The notes beneath the pieces were generated by a model. The model was given only the letters and a program-made list of their open reading frames with translations, made no database searches and was not told where the DNA came from. A program made the translations under genes and the position numbers. A DNA stretch of 64,000 nt, from NCBI RefSeq assembly GCF_018966525.1, contig NZ_CP076607.1, forward strand, positions 3,782,001 to 3,846,000. The letters run 5' to 3'. Origin of the DNA: Paenibacillus sophorae (GTDB lineage Bacteria > Bacillota > Bacilli > Paenibacillales > Paenibacillaceae). Positions 1-7,869 of the stretch are shown here, piece by piece (position 1 is the stretch's first letter; every line of letters starts with the position of its first letter).

Positions 1-2
1 TA

Positions 3-1349
3 GTCGTTTCCCGCGATCCCCCAATTACAAATGAACCACTCGTTATTCCAACCAACCCACAGGCGGCTGTCAACACAATCGTCGCAACCAACCCGCCACA
101 TACGATGGTGAACGGGCAGGACGTGAGTTTAAGTATTCAACAGAGTGAATCCAGCACTGGCTTGGCTGAGCGCCCGCATCAACAAACAAACCTGCACCTT
201 CCGGGAGAAGCGATCAGCGGTTCTAAAAAGAATATGCCTGTACAGATTATCAAGGAGAATACAATTACAACCATCCCACAGGTCACAACCAATCCAAACG
301 TGACAACCAATCCGTTACTTATGCCGGTGAAGCAGCAGGATAGCAGTTTACACATTCAGCAGCGTGAATCCAGCACTGGCTTGGCTGAGCACTCGCATCA
401 ACCAACAACCATACACCTCTCCCCAGGTGAAGCGATCAGCGACCCTAAACAGAATATGCCTATACAGATTATTAAGGAGAATACAATTACAACCGCCCCA
501 CAGGCGGCAGCCAATCCTAACGTGACAACCAATCCGCCACAGATGATGGTGAAGCAGCATGATAGCAGTTTACACATTCAGCAGAGCAAATCCATCTCAG
601 GCTTGGCTGAGCGCCCGCATCAACCAACAAACATACATCTCTCCCCAGGAGAAGCGATCAGCTGCCCTAAAAAGAATATGCCTATACAGATTATCAAGGA
701 GAATAAAAAAAACCAAGCAGTGACGAATCCCGGAACGGTGATCAACAAACCTGGTTTAAAGAGTGATCCCGATACAACGTTGGCGGATAGCCAGAAGTCT
801 CATCTTATCCAAAGCATACCGCAAGAAGTTCCAGTCGTTAATGATAGCCCGATCACCTGGGGACGCACTTTCGAAGCGGAAAAAACCAGTGATACGGCCG
901 CAATAGATTTTTTGCAAAAGAGAAAAGGCCCTCTTCATCAGAGTGATTCCGATACAGAGTCAGCAGATCAATCGCAATTGACAGTCAAGCGGCAGGCCGG
1001 GAGGTACAGCGGGTCTAAAAGAACCGATCAGGGAAAGGCACATAATCAAAAATCGGTACAAACAAGCGATCCTCGTGTGATAATTCCAGAACCGGAGGCA
1101 GCATCCGTATCGCATGATTCCGTACTGGAACCCAGGATTGAAAAAGAACCATTGATAATAAAAGAAATCCTGAGAGCAGACGGCTTTGAACAGGTCAGGG
1201 GCAATGAAAACAAAATTGTGAAGGAGACAAATAAGAAGAAGTACACCAAAGTATCCACTCTAGAGGATGTAAACATAAAAATTACAGGAGAGAACGGTAA
1301 TGGCTCGATTCGAGGAAGCGGACGTCATAACAGTAACAGAGGATTATAA
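3..1349 (+). CDS. Repeat-rich low-complexity protein, 5' end outside window
   Basis: The frame is open from base 3 with no stop, so the gene begins left of the window; the first Met at 105 lies inside the repeats and is unlikely to be the start. The visible part is hydrophilic, rich in Thr, Pro, Asn and Gln, and holds about three copies of a 73-74 residue repeat with recurring strings such as DSSLHIQQ, GLAERPHQ, HLSPGEAIS and NMPIQIIKEN. A non-repeated Lys/Glu-rich region follows. The C-terminus carries VNIKITGENGNGSIRGSG, a motif that also occurs in the next three genes. It has no recognised domain. A spore-surface or other structural role is inferred only from composition and neighbours. 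The next gene starts 15 bp downstream on the same strand, so they are probably one operon. Confidence 0.7.
   Translation, partial: VVSRDPPITNEPLVIPTNPQAAVNTIVATNPPHTMVNGQDVSLSIQQSESSTGLAERPHQQTNLHLPGEAISGSKKNMPVQIIKENTITTIPQVTTNPNVTTNPLLMPVKQQDSSLHIQQRESSTGLAEHSHQPTTIHLSPGEAISDPKQNMPIQIIKENTITTAPQAAANPNVTTNPPQMMVKQHDSSLHIQQSKSISGLAERPHQPTNIHLSPGEAISCPKKNMPIQIIKENKKNQAVTNPGTVINKPGLKSDPDTTLADSQKSHLIQSIPQEVPVVNDSPITWGRTFEAEKTSDTAAIDFLQKRKGPLHQSDSDTESADQSQLTVKRQAGRYSGSKRTDQGKAHNQKSVQTSDPRVIIPEPEAASVSHDSVLEPRIEKEPLIIKEILRADGFEQVRGNENKIVKETNKKKYTKVSTLEDVNIKITGENGNGSIRGSGRHNSNRGL
105..720 (+). repeat. Three tandem 219-222 bp repeats
   Basis: Within the first gene, equivalent codons (VNGQD, VKQQD, VKQHD) fall at 108, 327 and 549, giving periods of 219 and 222 bp (73 and 74 residues). 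The copies have diverged at many codons but keep phase, consistent with internal gene duplication. Upstream codons (from about base 3) look like the end of a further copy. Confidence 0.8.
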
Positions 1350-1364
1350 ATTAGGAGTGATCAT

Positions 1365-1700
1365 GTGATCCAGAATGAGAAAGAAATTACGGATCTCGTT
1401 GAAAAAATAATCACACGGCAAATAAAACAGCTGCAGGAAAAATTCTTCGGAAAAATCAATGCTGACCTAAAAAATGAAAACGGAAATGCAAGTGTCAAGC
1501 AAAGTGGAAACGGCATAGTATATGTAGATAATACAGGAATCGCTTATGCTATGGTCTTATTCTATTATCATTTCATGGATGAAGAGCACAGAAAAGCCAT
1601 GAATATTGATGAGATATTAGGCAGACTCGATGGGATTATTTCTGAGAACCGTAAAACTTTTACGGAGGTTATTGAATCATTAAAACCCTCTGAAGAATGA
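1365..1700 (+). CDS. Small NGN-motif protein, 111 aa, unknown function
   Basis: The start is GTG at 1365, preceded by TTAGGAG. The N-terminal third is charged and probably helical (LVEKIITRQIKQLQEKFFGK). A motif INADLKNENGNASVKQSGNG follows, then a moderately hydrophobic stretch (GIAYAMVLFYYHF) and an acidic helix to the end. The KNENGNASV segment resembles ITGENGNGSI in the gene 15 bp upstream and VKNGNAHV in the two opposite-strand genes downstream. I do not recognise a named family. Operon position and the shared motif suggest a common assembly with the preceding protein. Confidence 0.7.
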   Translation: MIQNEKEITDLVEKIITRQIKQLQEKFFGKINADLKNENGNASVKQSGNGIVYVDNTGIAYAMVLFYYHFMDEEHRKAMNIDEILGRLDGIISENRKTFTEVIESLKPSEE

Positions 1701-1707
1701 AATAACA

Positions 1708-1741
1708 CCGGACAGCTCACTTGGCTGAGTGAACTGTCCGG
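1708..1741 (+). terminator. Hairpin between convergent genes
   Basis: CCGGACAG-CTCACT and its complement flank a short loop (1708-1741), just after the stop at 1700 and before the convergent gene ending at 1779. No U-tract follows, so efficient intrinsic termination is uncertain. Confidence 0.45.
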
Positions 1742-1778
1742 CCGGCATCTCAACACATGAACTTAAGATCTTTTAGAA

Positions 1779-2141
1779 TTAGTAATCTACGTGTGCGTTA
1801 CCGTTTTTGACTTGAATAAAAATTCTTTGCTCAGATTCCTGTTCCGACTCCTGCTCAGATTTTTGTTCAGCTTTTTGCTCGGATTCCTGTTTGGCTTCTT
1901 GCTCTGCTTTGGCAGAAGCAAAAGCTTGTGCGAATGCTTTGGCAAAAGCTTCACTTATTGCCTTTGCAAGAGCTTCGTTTTCGTTCTTATTTTCGTTCTC
2001 ATTTTTGTTCTCATTTTCATTTTCGTTTTCATTTTCGTTTTCGTTCTCATTTTCGTTTTTATTGAAGCTTTTTTGGAATTGCAAAGCAACTGCGATGGCT
2101 AATGCCAGAGTTTCCGGATCAATACTTTCGTAATTACTCAC
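1779..2141 (-). CDS. Asn/Glu-repeat low-complexity protein, 120 aa
   Basis: The start is GTG at 2141 with a GAGGGGAT ribosome site. The parts in order are: a short hydrophobic/Ala-rich N-terminus (DPETLALAIAVALQFQ), a long alternating Asn-Glu tract, an Ala-rich probable helix (KAISEAFAKAFAQAFASAKA), a Glu/Gln/Ser/Lys tract, and a terminal IFIQVKNGNAHV segment. It is a clear paralogue of the gene at 2187-2561, with the same architecture and the same ending. There is no known domain and no signal peptide. A structural, possibly spore-associated, role is inference. The Asn-Glu tract is coded by 6-bp repeats and could vary in length without losing frame. Confidence 0.7.
   Translation of the reverse strand: MSNYESIDPETLALAIAVALQFQKSFNKNENENENENENENENENKNENENKNENEALAKAISEAFAKAFAQAFASAKAEQEAKQESEQKAEQKSEQESEQESEQRIFIQVKNGNAHVDY
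1978..2063. repeat. Hexanucleotide tract (Asn-Glu codons)
   Basis: Repeated TTCGTT/TTCATT/TTCTCA-type 6-mers on the + strand encode alternating Glu and Asn on the - strand. Multiples of 6 bp keep the frame, so slippage would change tract length but not switch the gene off. Confidence 0.8.
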
Positions 2142-2186
2142 TGTTCTATCCCCTCACTTGAATATTATTAGTTTTATTTGGTAGTA

Positions 2187-2561
2187 TTACAATTTCTTTT
2201 TGCTGCGTTTTACATGTGCGTTACCGTTTTTAACCTCGATATAAATGTTTTGATCGGAATCCTGATCGGAATCCTGATCGGATTTTTGTTTAGCTTTTTG
2301 CTCAGATTCCTGTTTGAGTTCCTGCTCTGCCTCCGCTTTGGATTTTGCACTTGCATAAGCTTTAGCGAAAGCTTCAGCCAAAGCTTTTGCCCGTGCCTCG
2401 TTCTCGTTTTTGTTTTCATTTTCATTCTCGTTTTCGTTCTCATTGTCGTTGTCATTGTCATTATCGTTGTCATTCTCGTTTTTGTTAAAGCTCAGTTGTG
2501 CCTGTAATGCTGCAGCAAGTGCGGCTCCAAGAGCATCTACATCAAATTCTCTATCACTCAT
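2187..2561 (-). CDS. Asn/Glu/Asp-repeat low-complexity protein, 124 aa
   Basis: The start is taken at ATG 2561, which has AAAGGAG 8 bp upstream; the longer frame to 2645 lacks a ribosome site. The architecture matches the 1779-2141 protein: Ala-rich N-terminus (LGAALAAALQAQLSFNKNEN), Asn-Asp then Asn-Glu alternation, an Ala/Lys-rich helix, a Glu/Gln/Lys/Ser and Asp/Gln/Ser tract, then IYIEVKNGNAHVKRS and a basic tail. It is a tandem paralogue separated by 45 bp, probably co-transcribed. The Asn-Asp run and basic tail are the main differences. Function unknown. Confidence 0.7.
   Translation of the reverse strand: MSDREFDVDALGAALAAALQAQLSFNKNENDNDNDNDNDNENENENENENKNENEARAKALAEAFAKAYASAKSKAEAEQELKQESEQKAKQKSDQDSDQDSDQNIYIEVKNGNAHVKRSKKKL
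2399..2487. repeat. Hexanucleotide tract (Asn-Glu / Asn-Asp codons)
   Basis: TTCTCG/TTTTCA-type 6-mers change to GTCGTT/GTCATT-type 6-mers on the + strand, giving Asn-Glu then Asn-Asp alternation on the - strand. This is the same type of repeat as at 1978-2063. Confidence 0.75.
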
Positions 2562-2678
2562 GTTATGTCTCCTTTCGGTTTGATAATGTATCATATGACA
2601 GAGAAACCGATTGGTTAGGGTGATTAAACTGGATGAAAAATCCATTTTTCACATGCAATTCGCTCGGTAGGATGAACG

Positions 2679-2721
2679 GAAAAAAGCATCCCTCTCTAAA
2701 CCTGCAAGAGGAATGCTTTTT
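2679..2721 (-). terminator. Intrinsic terminator after the FabH-like gene
   Basis: AAAAAGCAT-CCTCTC pairs with AAGAGG-AATGCTTTTT across a short loop. On the - strand the stem ends in a T run just downstream of the stop at 2738. Confidence 0.8.
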
Positions 2722-2737
2722 GAATTACATACGCCTA

Positions 2738-3736
2738 TTAATATTTATAAATCACATTGCAAGAAGTAATTCCCGCTCCTACTGACCAGAAGACAATGAC
2801 ATCGCCGCGTTTGATTTCGCCCTCTTCAATCGATTTGGCAAAGGCAATAAACGGGCTGCTTGTCCCTGTGTATCCAAACTCATTGCCGATAAATTTGAAT
2901 TTCTTAGGATCTTCGTTGAGCTGATCGCAGATGATATCGATATTTTTCTTGGCGAATTGAGACAGGAAGTATTTTTTAACATCCGACTTGGTCAATCCAT
3001 TCTCCTTAAGCAATCTTTCGATGGCGTTCTTCGCACTCAAGAAAGCTTCATCCGTATCGAACGGCAGCCATTCGATTCGTTTGTCGCTCTCCTCCAAGTC
3101 CTCCCTATATATATTTGAGAATCCCTTGGCAGGCAGAACAATCGTATCATGCAGCGAAGAATCCGTGTAGAATGAAGAATCGATAAATCCGCAATCGCTA
3201 TCCTCCACTCGTTCAAGGATAAGGGCGGCAGCGGCATCTCCAAAATTGGAGTATGGAACTTCTTCATTTGTCCTGGAGTATTTATTCAATTGTTCTGCTC
3301 CGACAATCATGGCATATTTCACATTGGGATTCGACAGCATATTGCGGCTGATCTGTTCCAGCGCGACTACCATTCCCACACAGTTGGAGTTGATATCATA
3401 AACAATAGCGGAGTTCTTGCCGCCGAGTGCATGATGCACTTTAACAGCGTTGGTAGGTTGTACATACTCGGGTGTTCCGGATGAAAAAACGATCATGTCT
3501 AACTCAGTGCTATCAATACCCGTTTGGTTTAGGACTTTTCGAGCTGCTTCAATTCCCATTGTTAATGGATTTTCATGGGGATCATTAGACAGATACCGGG
3601 TCTCCCGTCCTGTCACCTCCAGAAGCCCTGTAATATCCTTCCCTTGCCGTTCAAAATGCTTCACAAAGTATTCGTTGCCTACTTTATTTTCCGGATGATA
3701 GACTGCTACTCCGCAAATTTTTATATTCGCATTCAT
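2738..3736 (-). CDS. FabH-like (KAS III fold) protein with altered triad
   Basis: 332 residues, full length for beta-ketoacyl-ACP synthase III. Start ATG 3736 has AAAAGGGGATG upstream. The nucleophile region is DINSNCVGM (Cys119), as in KAS III/thiolase-fold enzymes. The usual His of the PHQAN motif is replaced: the aligned segment reads LSQFAKKN, with Gln260 at that place. The segment matching FabH GNTS reads FGYTGTSS, so the Asn appears to be Tyr289. Acyl transfer through Cys119 remains plausible, but decarboxylative condensation would be impaired. It is probably not housekeeping FabH, since no fatty-acid genes are nearby. The STAS-like gene 84 bp upstream is likely its operon partner. Substrate unknown. 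Confidence 0.8.
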   Translation of the reverse strand: MNANIKICGVAVYHPENKVGNEYFVKHFERQGKDITGLLEVTGRETRYLSNDPHENPLTMGIEAARKVLNQTGIDSTELDMIVFSSGTPEYVQPTNAVKVHHALGGKNSAIVYDINSNCVGMVVALEQISRNMLSNPNVKYAMIVGAEQLNKYSRTNEEVPYSNFGDAAAALILERVEDSDCGFIDSSFYTDSSLHDTIVLPAKGFSNIYREDLEESDKRIEWLPFDTDEAFLSAKNAIERLLKENGLTKSDVKKYFLSQFAKKNIDIICDQLNEDPKKFKFIGNEFGYTGTSSPFIAFAKSIEEGEIKRGDVIVFWSVGAGITSCNVIYKY

Positions 3737-3820
3737 TATTTTTCATCCCCTTTTCAAAATTAGGCATCACAAAAGGCAGTACTCCGGCTGATATCATAGT
3801 CCGACGTGCTGCCTGGTTTA

Positions 3821-4198
3821 TTATAGCTGAAGCTTTCCAGGGTCATCCACGAACTGGAACTTGTCCCGCATGTTCGTTTCCCGTGCAACCCGCTTAAGCT
3901 GCATCTGGCCCACAGGATTTTGTGGATTTATGAAGCTTACCGACTTGAATTCCGCATACGCTTTATACGCATCACGCAGGTATGGAAGTATATCCGGCTT
4001 AAAGGTCGAAAGGCCTTGGCAATCAATTACGATGCTGTATTCATCCTTGTTTAGAGTTGTCGCATTCTTTTCGTAATCTACAAAAAATTTCTCTGCCTCA
4101 TCCACCCCGTAAAAACCAAAGAGGTCAATGTGAAACACCTTTGCTTTGGGATCAACCCACATATGATGCCGTCCCAGTTGGTTTGTTGATTCTGCCAT
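3821..4198 (-). CDS. STAS-like small cytoplasmic protein, 125 aa
   Basis: It has no signal peptide or membrane segment. Alternating predicted strands and helices (KVFHIDLFGFYGVDEAEKF, YSIVIDCQGLSTFKPDIL, FKSVSFINPQNPVGQMQL) resemble a STAS/SpoIIAA-like alpha/beta fold. The assignment is by pattern only. An anti-sigma antagonist or a small-molecule-binding role are both possible. The start ATG 4198 is followed 84 bp after its stop by the FabH-like gene on the same strand, which suggests an operon. I do not see a serine clearly in the SpoIIAA phosphorylation position. Confidence 0.55.
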   Translation of the reverse strand: MAESTNQLGRHHMWVDPKAKVFHIDLFGFYGVDEAEKFFVDYEKNATTLNKDEYSIVIDCQGLSTFKPDILPYLRDAYKAYAEFKSVSFINPQNPVGQMQLKRVARETNMRDKFQFVDDPGKLQL

Positions 4199-4380
4199 CT
4201 GTCATTACCGCCTTTCGTCTTAGACACTTTGTTTGAAAATAATCTCCTAGTTTACAGTCCTTGGTAGCATATACTATATGTATCGGATAAGAATCAGAAA
4301 TCTTTAGTAAAAAAGAACCAATATGCTGATTATTCTGATCGGCTTACCCCAGAAGGAATTTAGCAAACTTGGCGTATGCA

Positions 4381-4839
4381 TCATACGTCCTTTTTATATG
4401 AGTTTAGACTATTCGGTATATGTCCAATGGCAAATAACACACCACAGATAAATAAATAAACGGAATGCAGCACGACCGAGGCAAAAAGAAAATATAGGAC
4501 TGGGCTAACCGCCAGAGGTACCGGAATACCAATCATTGGAGCGAACAATAGGTTATATTCCCTACCCCGCCCAAAATATCGTATCCATCCTATGTAATAA
4601 AGCGATAGAGAGATTAATATGCCGATCAGTGAGATGACTTCATATGAATGATCAATATGTACAGATGAGAAAATAGGAATTATGAATACCCCGAGCCGTC
4701 CAACCCCTTCTGCCGCCGAGAGAATTGGATTCCCTTTTTCTTCACCTTGGTTAGGTCCATTCCTTGGCTGTAATCTAATAAACATAAGATTTGGCAGCAA
4801 TATCAGGAACGGTATTATAAGACTCATTGGATGGAACAA
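4381..4839 (-). CDS. Small integral membrane protein, 152 aa
   Basis: About four hydrophobic segments are visible: an N-terminal one (SLIIPFLILLPNLMFI), VGRLGVFIIPIF, SLIGILISLSLYYIGWI, and a long C-terminal pair from PVPLAVSPVLYFLFAS to YLFICGVLFAIG. The start is probably TTG 4839, preceded by AGGGGAGA. The protein is complete but not assigned to a named family. The nearest gene on the same strand is the STAS-like gene 182 bp downstream, so it may be a single transcription unit. Confidence 0.6.
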   Translation of the reverse strand: MFHPMSLIIPFLILLPNLMFIRLQPRNGPNQGEEKGNPILSAAEGVGRLGVFIIPIFSSVHIDHSYEVISLIGILISLSLYYIGWIRYFGRGREYNLLFAPMIGIPVPLAVSPVLYFLFASVVLHSVYLFICGVLFAIGHIPNSLNSYKKDV

Positions 4840-4978
4840 CTCTATCTCCCCTTCTCTATACCATGATCTAGATCTAATTCATTATACTATAATATGGAAG
4901 CGCACTAACGTCAGCTATACTGGGCATCTCTTATGGAGATTTCTCATCAAAATCGGCTTTTTTCGACAACATTCTGCC

Positions 4979-5029
4979 ACAAAAAAAGCCTGTAAACGAA
5001 GGTCCCATAACGGGCTTTGTTTGCAGGCT
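4979..5029 (-). terminator. Intrinsic terminator after the lipoprotein gene
   Basis: AGCCTGTAAAC pairs with GTTTGCAGGCT (4987-5029), and on the - strand it is followed by a run of seven T. It lies about 50 bp past the stop at 5081. Confidence 0.85.
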
Positions 5030-5080
5030 AAGTATTGAGATTTTAACTTTTCGGTTCTGTCAGCGGTACTGCCGACGCGA

Positions 5081-5644
5081 TTATTGGACTTTGGCTTCTC
5101 CAGTCACTTTACCGTCAACTTTGGCGGATGCTTGGAAATCCGCGCTCGCATAGTAAATGTTACCGTCTACCGTTGCAGTTTTATCAAGGGTGAATCCGTT
5201 TGCTTCCACATAAACGTCGCCTTTGATTGTTCCACCTTGGACTTTCAAATTCTCACTTTTTACCGTGAATTTAGGTACTGTAAGAGTGTAAGTGGCAGTG
5301 ATGTTGTGATCAGCATCTTGCGAATAAAGAGCGATTTTGCGGTAAATGGCGTTCGCCGCGTCGCCTTTATCATGGAATTCACCGGCTACTACGACCTCTC
5401 CATCGACCGTCAAATCATTAAGAATAGCAATGATCCAGTTTCCATTTTCGCTTACTGCCGCTTTAAAAGCGTCCGCTTGGTTAACGATAGACGCTGTAGT
5501 TGTAGCATCCGTTGCAGCTGCACTTGCAGTCGGGCTTGCCGCAGGGCTTGCTGCGGAATTAGCCGCATTATCATTATTACCACCGCAACCGGACAATACC
5601 GCAGCCGCGACTCCTACAACCAACAAACCTTTAACTAGTTTCAT
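5081..5644 (-). CDS. Lipoprotein with bactofilin-like C-terminal repeats
   Basis: The start is placed at ATG 5644, which has AGGGGGAA at good spacing; the ATG at 5650 is too close to that site. The N-terminus is a lipoprotein signal with lipobox LSGC followed by GGNNDN. An Ala/Ser/Pro/Thr linker follows, then a domain with an extracytoplasmic look. The last 60 residues repeat short strands of the type GGTIKGDVYVEANGF, TVDGNIYYASADF, KVDGKVTGEAKV, like the right-handed beta-helix of bactofilins (polymer-forming cytoskeletal family). It is probably anchored to the outer face of the membrane. The gene appears monocistronic. Function unknown. Confidence 0.75.
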   Translation of the reverse strand: MKLVKGLLVVGVAAAVLSGCGGNNDNAANSAASPAASPTASAAATDATTTASIVNQADAFKAAVSENGNWIIAILNDLTVDGEVVVAGEFHDKGDAANAIYRKIALYSQDADHNITATYTLTVPKFTVKSENLKVQGGTIKGDVYVEANGFTLDKTATVDGNIYYASADFQASAKVDGKVTGEAKVQ

Positions 5645-5851
5645 AACCATTTCCCCCTAATTGTGTTTATATAAAAAATTATATATTAAACTATTAGATG
5701 AATAAGTGATGTAAGTTACAAATAGCCATTTTTTCTGCTTCGCTTTCTTGAACGCTTCGCTTGCGACTACTAGAAATCCACAGGCAGAGGTCCTTTGCGA
5801 AAAAAAGGTTGCCGAAGCAAACGTTCTTCAGATCATATTATATCATTTGAA

Positions 5852-6757
5852 TCAGGCTTGTCCGGTCAATCGGTTCAACAGCATCGCCAGAAACCGCCCA
5901 CTATCCACTTCGAGGCAAACATCCACATTGCCGTCCTCGGCGCGGACAGCGACGGTCTGCCCTGTCTTCGCACGGTGATCGTATTCGACGGTCACTTTCA
6001 TTTTTTCGGTTTGGACAAGCGACCGGTCTATTAGAAGCGAAACAGTGAGCGGATCATGCATAAACGTTTCTTCCGATTTGATAAAATCGAACCAGTACTC
6101 CATCTGGCGGGCCAGCGCTATATTCAGCGGATCATTCGTCGCCTGAAGTTGTTTACGATGTTCATCGGTAATAATGACCTGCTTTGTGACATCCAGTCCG
6201 ACCATGACGATAGGCGCGCCGCTGCCAAATACGACAGACGCCGCTTCCGGGTCGCTGACAATATTATGCTCGGTAACAGGCAGTTCGGCAGCGTTCCGCC
6301 CGAGTCGGGTAACGCCGCCCATCAGAATAATTTCTTTTACGTTGTGGGCGATCCGCGGCTCGCGGATCAGACATGCGGCGATATTCGTCAGCGGTCCGAT
6401 CGGGACCAATGTGATTTCGCCCGGATTCGCCATAATCGTATCGATGATGAAATCGACAGCGTGGCGCTCTTCGTAAGGAAGCGATTCTCCTTCCTCAATA
6501 AGCCCTTTCCCTTCGTGGCCAGCCATCCATATTTCACGGTTGCCGAGCAGCGGCCGATCCAGACCGGCGTAGACGCGTACGTCTTCCCGGCCGCCGTGCT
6601 GAAGCATTTTGGTGACCATCCGGGCGCGCAAATCGGCATTTCCATACACAGTCGTAACACCTTCGAGAGTCAACTCCGGGGATTTCATTGCCAGCGCAAG
6701 CGCCATGGCGTCATCAATATCGCTGCCGATATCTGTATCGATAATGAAACGGTTCAT
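5852..6757 (-). CDS. Inosine/uridine-preferring nucleoside hydrolase
   Basis: This enzyme hydrolyses ribonucleosides to base plus ribose for purine/pyrimidine salvage in the cytoplasm. The family calcium-binding signature DTDIGSDIDDAMAL is at the N-terminus; EITLVPIGPLTNIA and EIILMGGVTRLGRNAAELPVTE give the nucleoside pocket strands, and the late Asp is in FMHDPLTVSLL. The start is ATG 6757 because GGAGAGG lies 8 bp upstream; the frame could extend to 6805 but without a ribosome site. About 300 residues is normal. Base preference cannot be read from sequence. The gene stands alone between unrelated neighbours. Confidence 0.9.
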   Translation of the reverse strand: MNRFIIDTDIGSDIDDAMALALAMKSPELTLEGVTTVYGNADLRARMVTKMLQHGGREDVRVYAGLDRPLLGNREIWMAGHEGKGLIEEGESLPYEERHAVDFIIDTIMANPGEITLVPIGPLTNIAACLIREPRIAHNVKEIILMGGVTRLGRNAAELPVTEHNIVSDPEAASVVFGSGAPIVMVGLDVTKQVIITDEHRKQLQATNDPLNIALARQMEYWFDFIKSEETFMHDPLTVSLLIDRSLVQTEKMKVTVEYDHRAKTGQTVAVRAEDGNVDVCLEVDSGRFLAMLLNRLTGQA

Positions 6758-6861
6758 ATCCAATTCCTCTCCACGCAGCCTTTTTTCAATAATGTTTAAA
6801 GTCATGCTCTGATTTTATCAAATTTTAAATAAAATTGTTACAAGATCTCGGCTTTTCAAAC

Positions 6862-6890
6862 AAAAAAACTCCTGCACCCTACAGCAAGAG
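6862..6890 (-). terminator. Intrinsic terminator after the amidohydrolase
   Basis: CTCCTGC and GCAAGAG form a stem (with one wobble pair), followed on the - strand by seven T. It lies about 20 bp past the stop at 6910. Confidence 0.75.
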
Positions 6891-6909
6891 CTTCCAATAC
6901 TTATTGATA

Positions 6910-7869
6910 TTAATTTTGTAATCTCGGGAATAAACGCAGCGCATTTTCAAAATAAATGAGCCGGCGCTGTTCTTCCGTTAGCATTTCTGTGATGTCTAAG
7001 GCATCTGCTAAAGCCATGCAGGCGAAATCAGGTGTATATGGGTAGTCACTGCCATACACAAAATGGTCTATTCCAACGATTTCCATCAGATTAGCCAGTT
7101 GCCTAGGCAGGCAAGCTCCGGCCAGGTCATAATATAGTCCTTTCAAAGCAGCGTAGATATCCACTACGTCTTTTCCAATATGTTCACCAAATGATGAAGG
7201 CGTCATTTGAAGAGCAGGTGCGATCCTGTCCACAAGCACCGGCAGAACCGCTCCTGCATGGGGTATGATGAATGTAATATCGGAGAAACGATTCAGGGTT
7301 CCTGTTAATATCATATTAATGACAGTGCGAGTTGTATCGAAGAAAAATTCCATCATGGGAACAGGCAAGCCTTCCACAACATGCTCAGGGACACAACCAG
7401 GTTTATTGGGATGGAGAGTGACAACGGATTTATGACTGTTTAACTCTTCAAATATCGCATCCAGGCATGGATTGCCCAGATACACTCCCAGTGTGTTGGT
7501 GGGCAACGTGAAGCCATCCACATGTAAAACATCCGTTGCATATTGAATTTCCGCAATACTGTGCTCAACATCAGGCAATGGTAAAGAGGCAAACAAGCCA
7601 AACTTTCCAGGATATTTTCGCACAAGTTCCGCACCGTCTTCGTTGGCTATTCGGGCCAAGGCTTTAGTGGCATTTTTGTCTCCAAAATTAATATGGGGGG
7701 ATGATAAAGAAAGCATAGAGGTAGTAATGCCCAAATGATCCATGGCCTCCAAATGGATTTCCGGACTCCATGCGGGAGTTGGAAATCCGTCGGGATTTTT
7801 CTCACCACAATTCAGCAATGCCTTCTTGTACGCTTGGGGCAAGTAATGCACATGAAGATCAATCTTCAT
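6910..7869 (-). CDS. Amidohydrolase-2 family (ACMSD-like) metal hydrolase/decarboxylase
   Basis: A TIM-barrel amidohydrolase of the aminocarboxymuconate-semialdehyde decarboxylase group. Metal ligands visible: HVH at the N-terminus (KIDLHVHY), VVTLHPNKPG, FIIPHAGAVLP, and the late Asp in YGSDYPYTPD. It is about 319 residues, normal for the family. The ATG at 7869 is chosen because AAGAGATG sits upstream at good spacing; it overlaps the 3' end of the esterase gene (stop at 7859), suggesting translational coupling. Substrate unknown; an aromatic or phenolic carboxylate is plausible from the family. Last gene of the MarR-esterase-amidohydrolase operon. Confidence 0.85.
   Translation of the reverse strand: MKIDLHVHYLPQAYKKALLNCGEKNPDGFPTPAWSPEIHLEAMDHLGITTSMLSLSSPHINFGDKNATKALARIANEDGAELVRKYPGKFGLFASLPLPDVEHSIAEIQYATDVLHVDGFTLPTNTLGVYLGNPCLDAIFEELNSHKSVVTLHPNKPGCVPEHVVEGLPVPMMEFFFDTTRTVINMILTGTLNRFSDITFIIPHAGAVLPVLVDRIAPALQMTPSSFGEHIGKDVVDIYAALKGLYYDLAGACLPRQLANLMEIVGIDHFVYGSDYPYTPDFACMALADALDITEMLTEEQRRLIYFENALRLFPRLQN

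Noticed and set aside
1791..2102. Phe-rich + strand frame over the Asn/Glu gene
   Set aside because: It is the reverse complement of the hexanucleotide tract, with no ribosome site and a biased composition (Phe/Leu/Ser) caused by the repeat.
2178..2507. Second Phe/Val-rich + strand frame
   Set aside because: Shadow of the Asn-Glu/Asn-Asp tract on the - strand.
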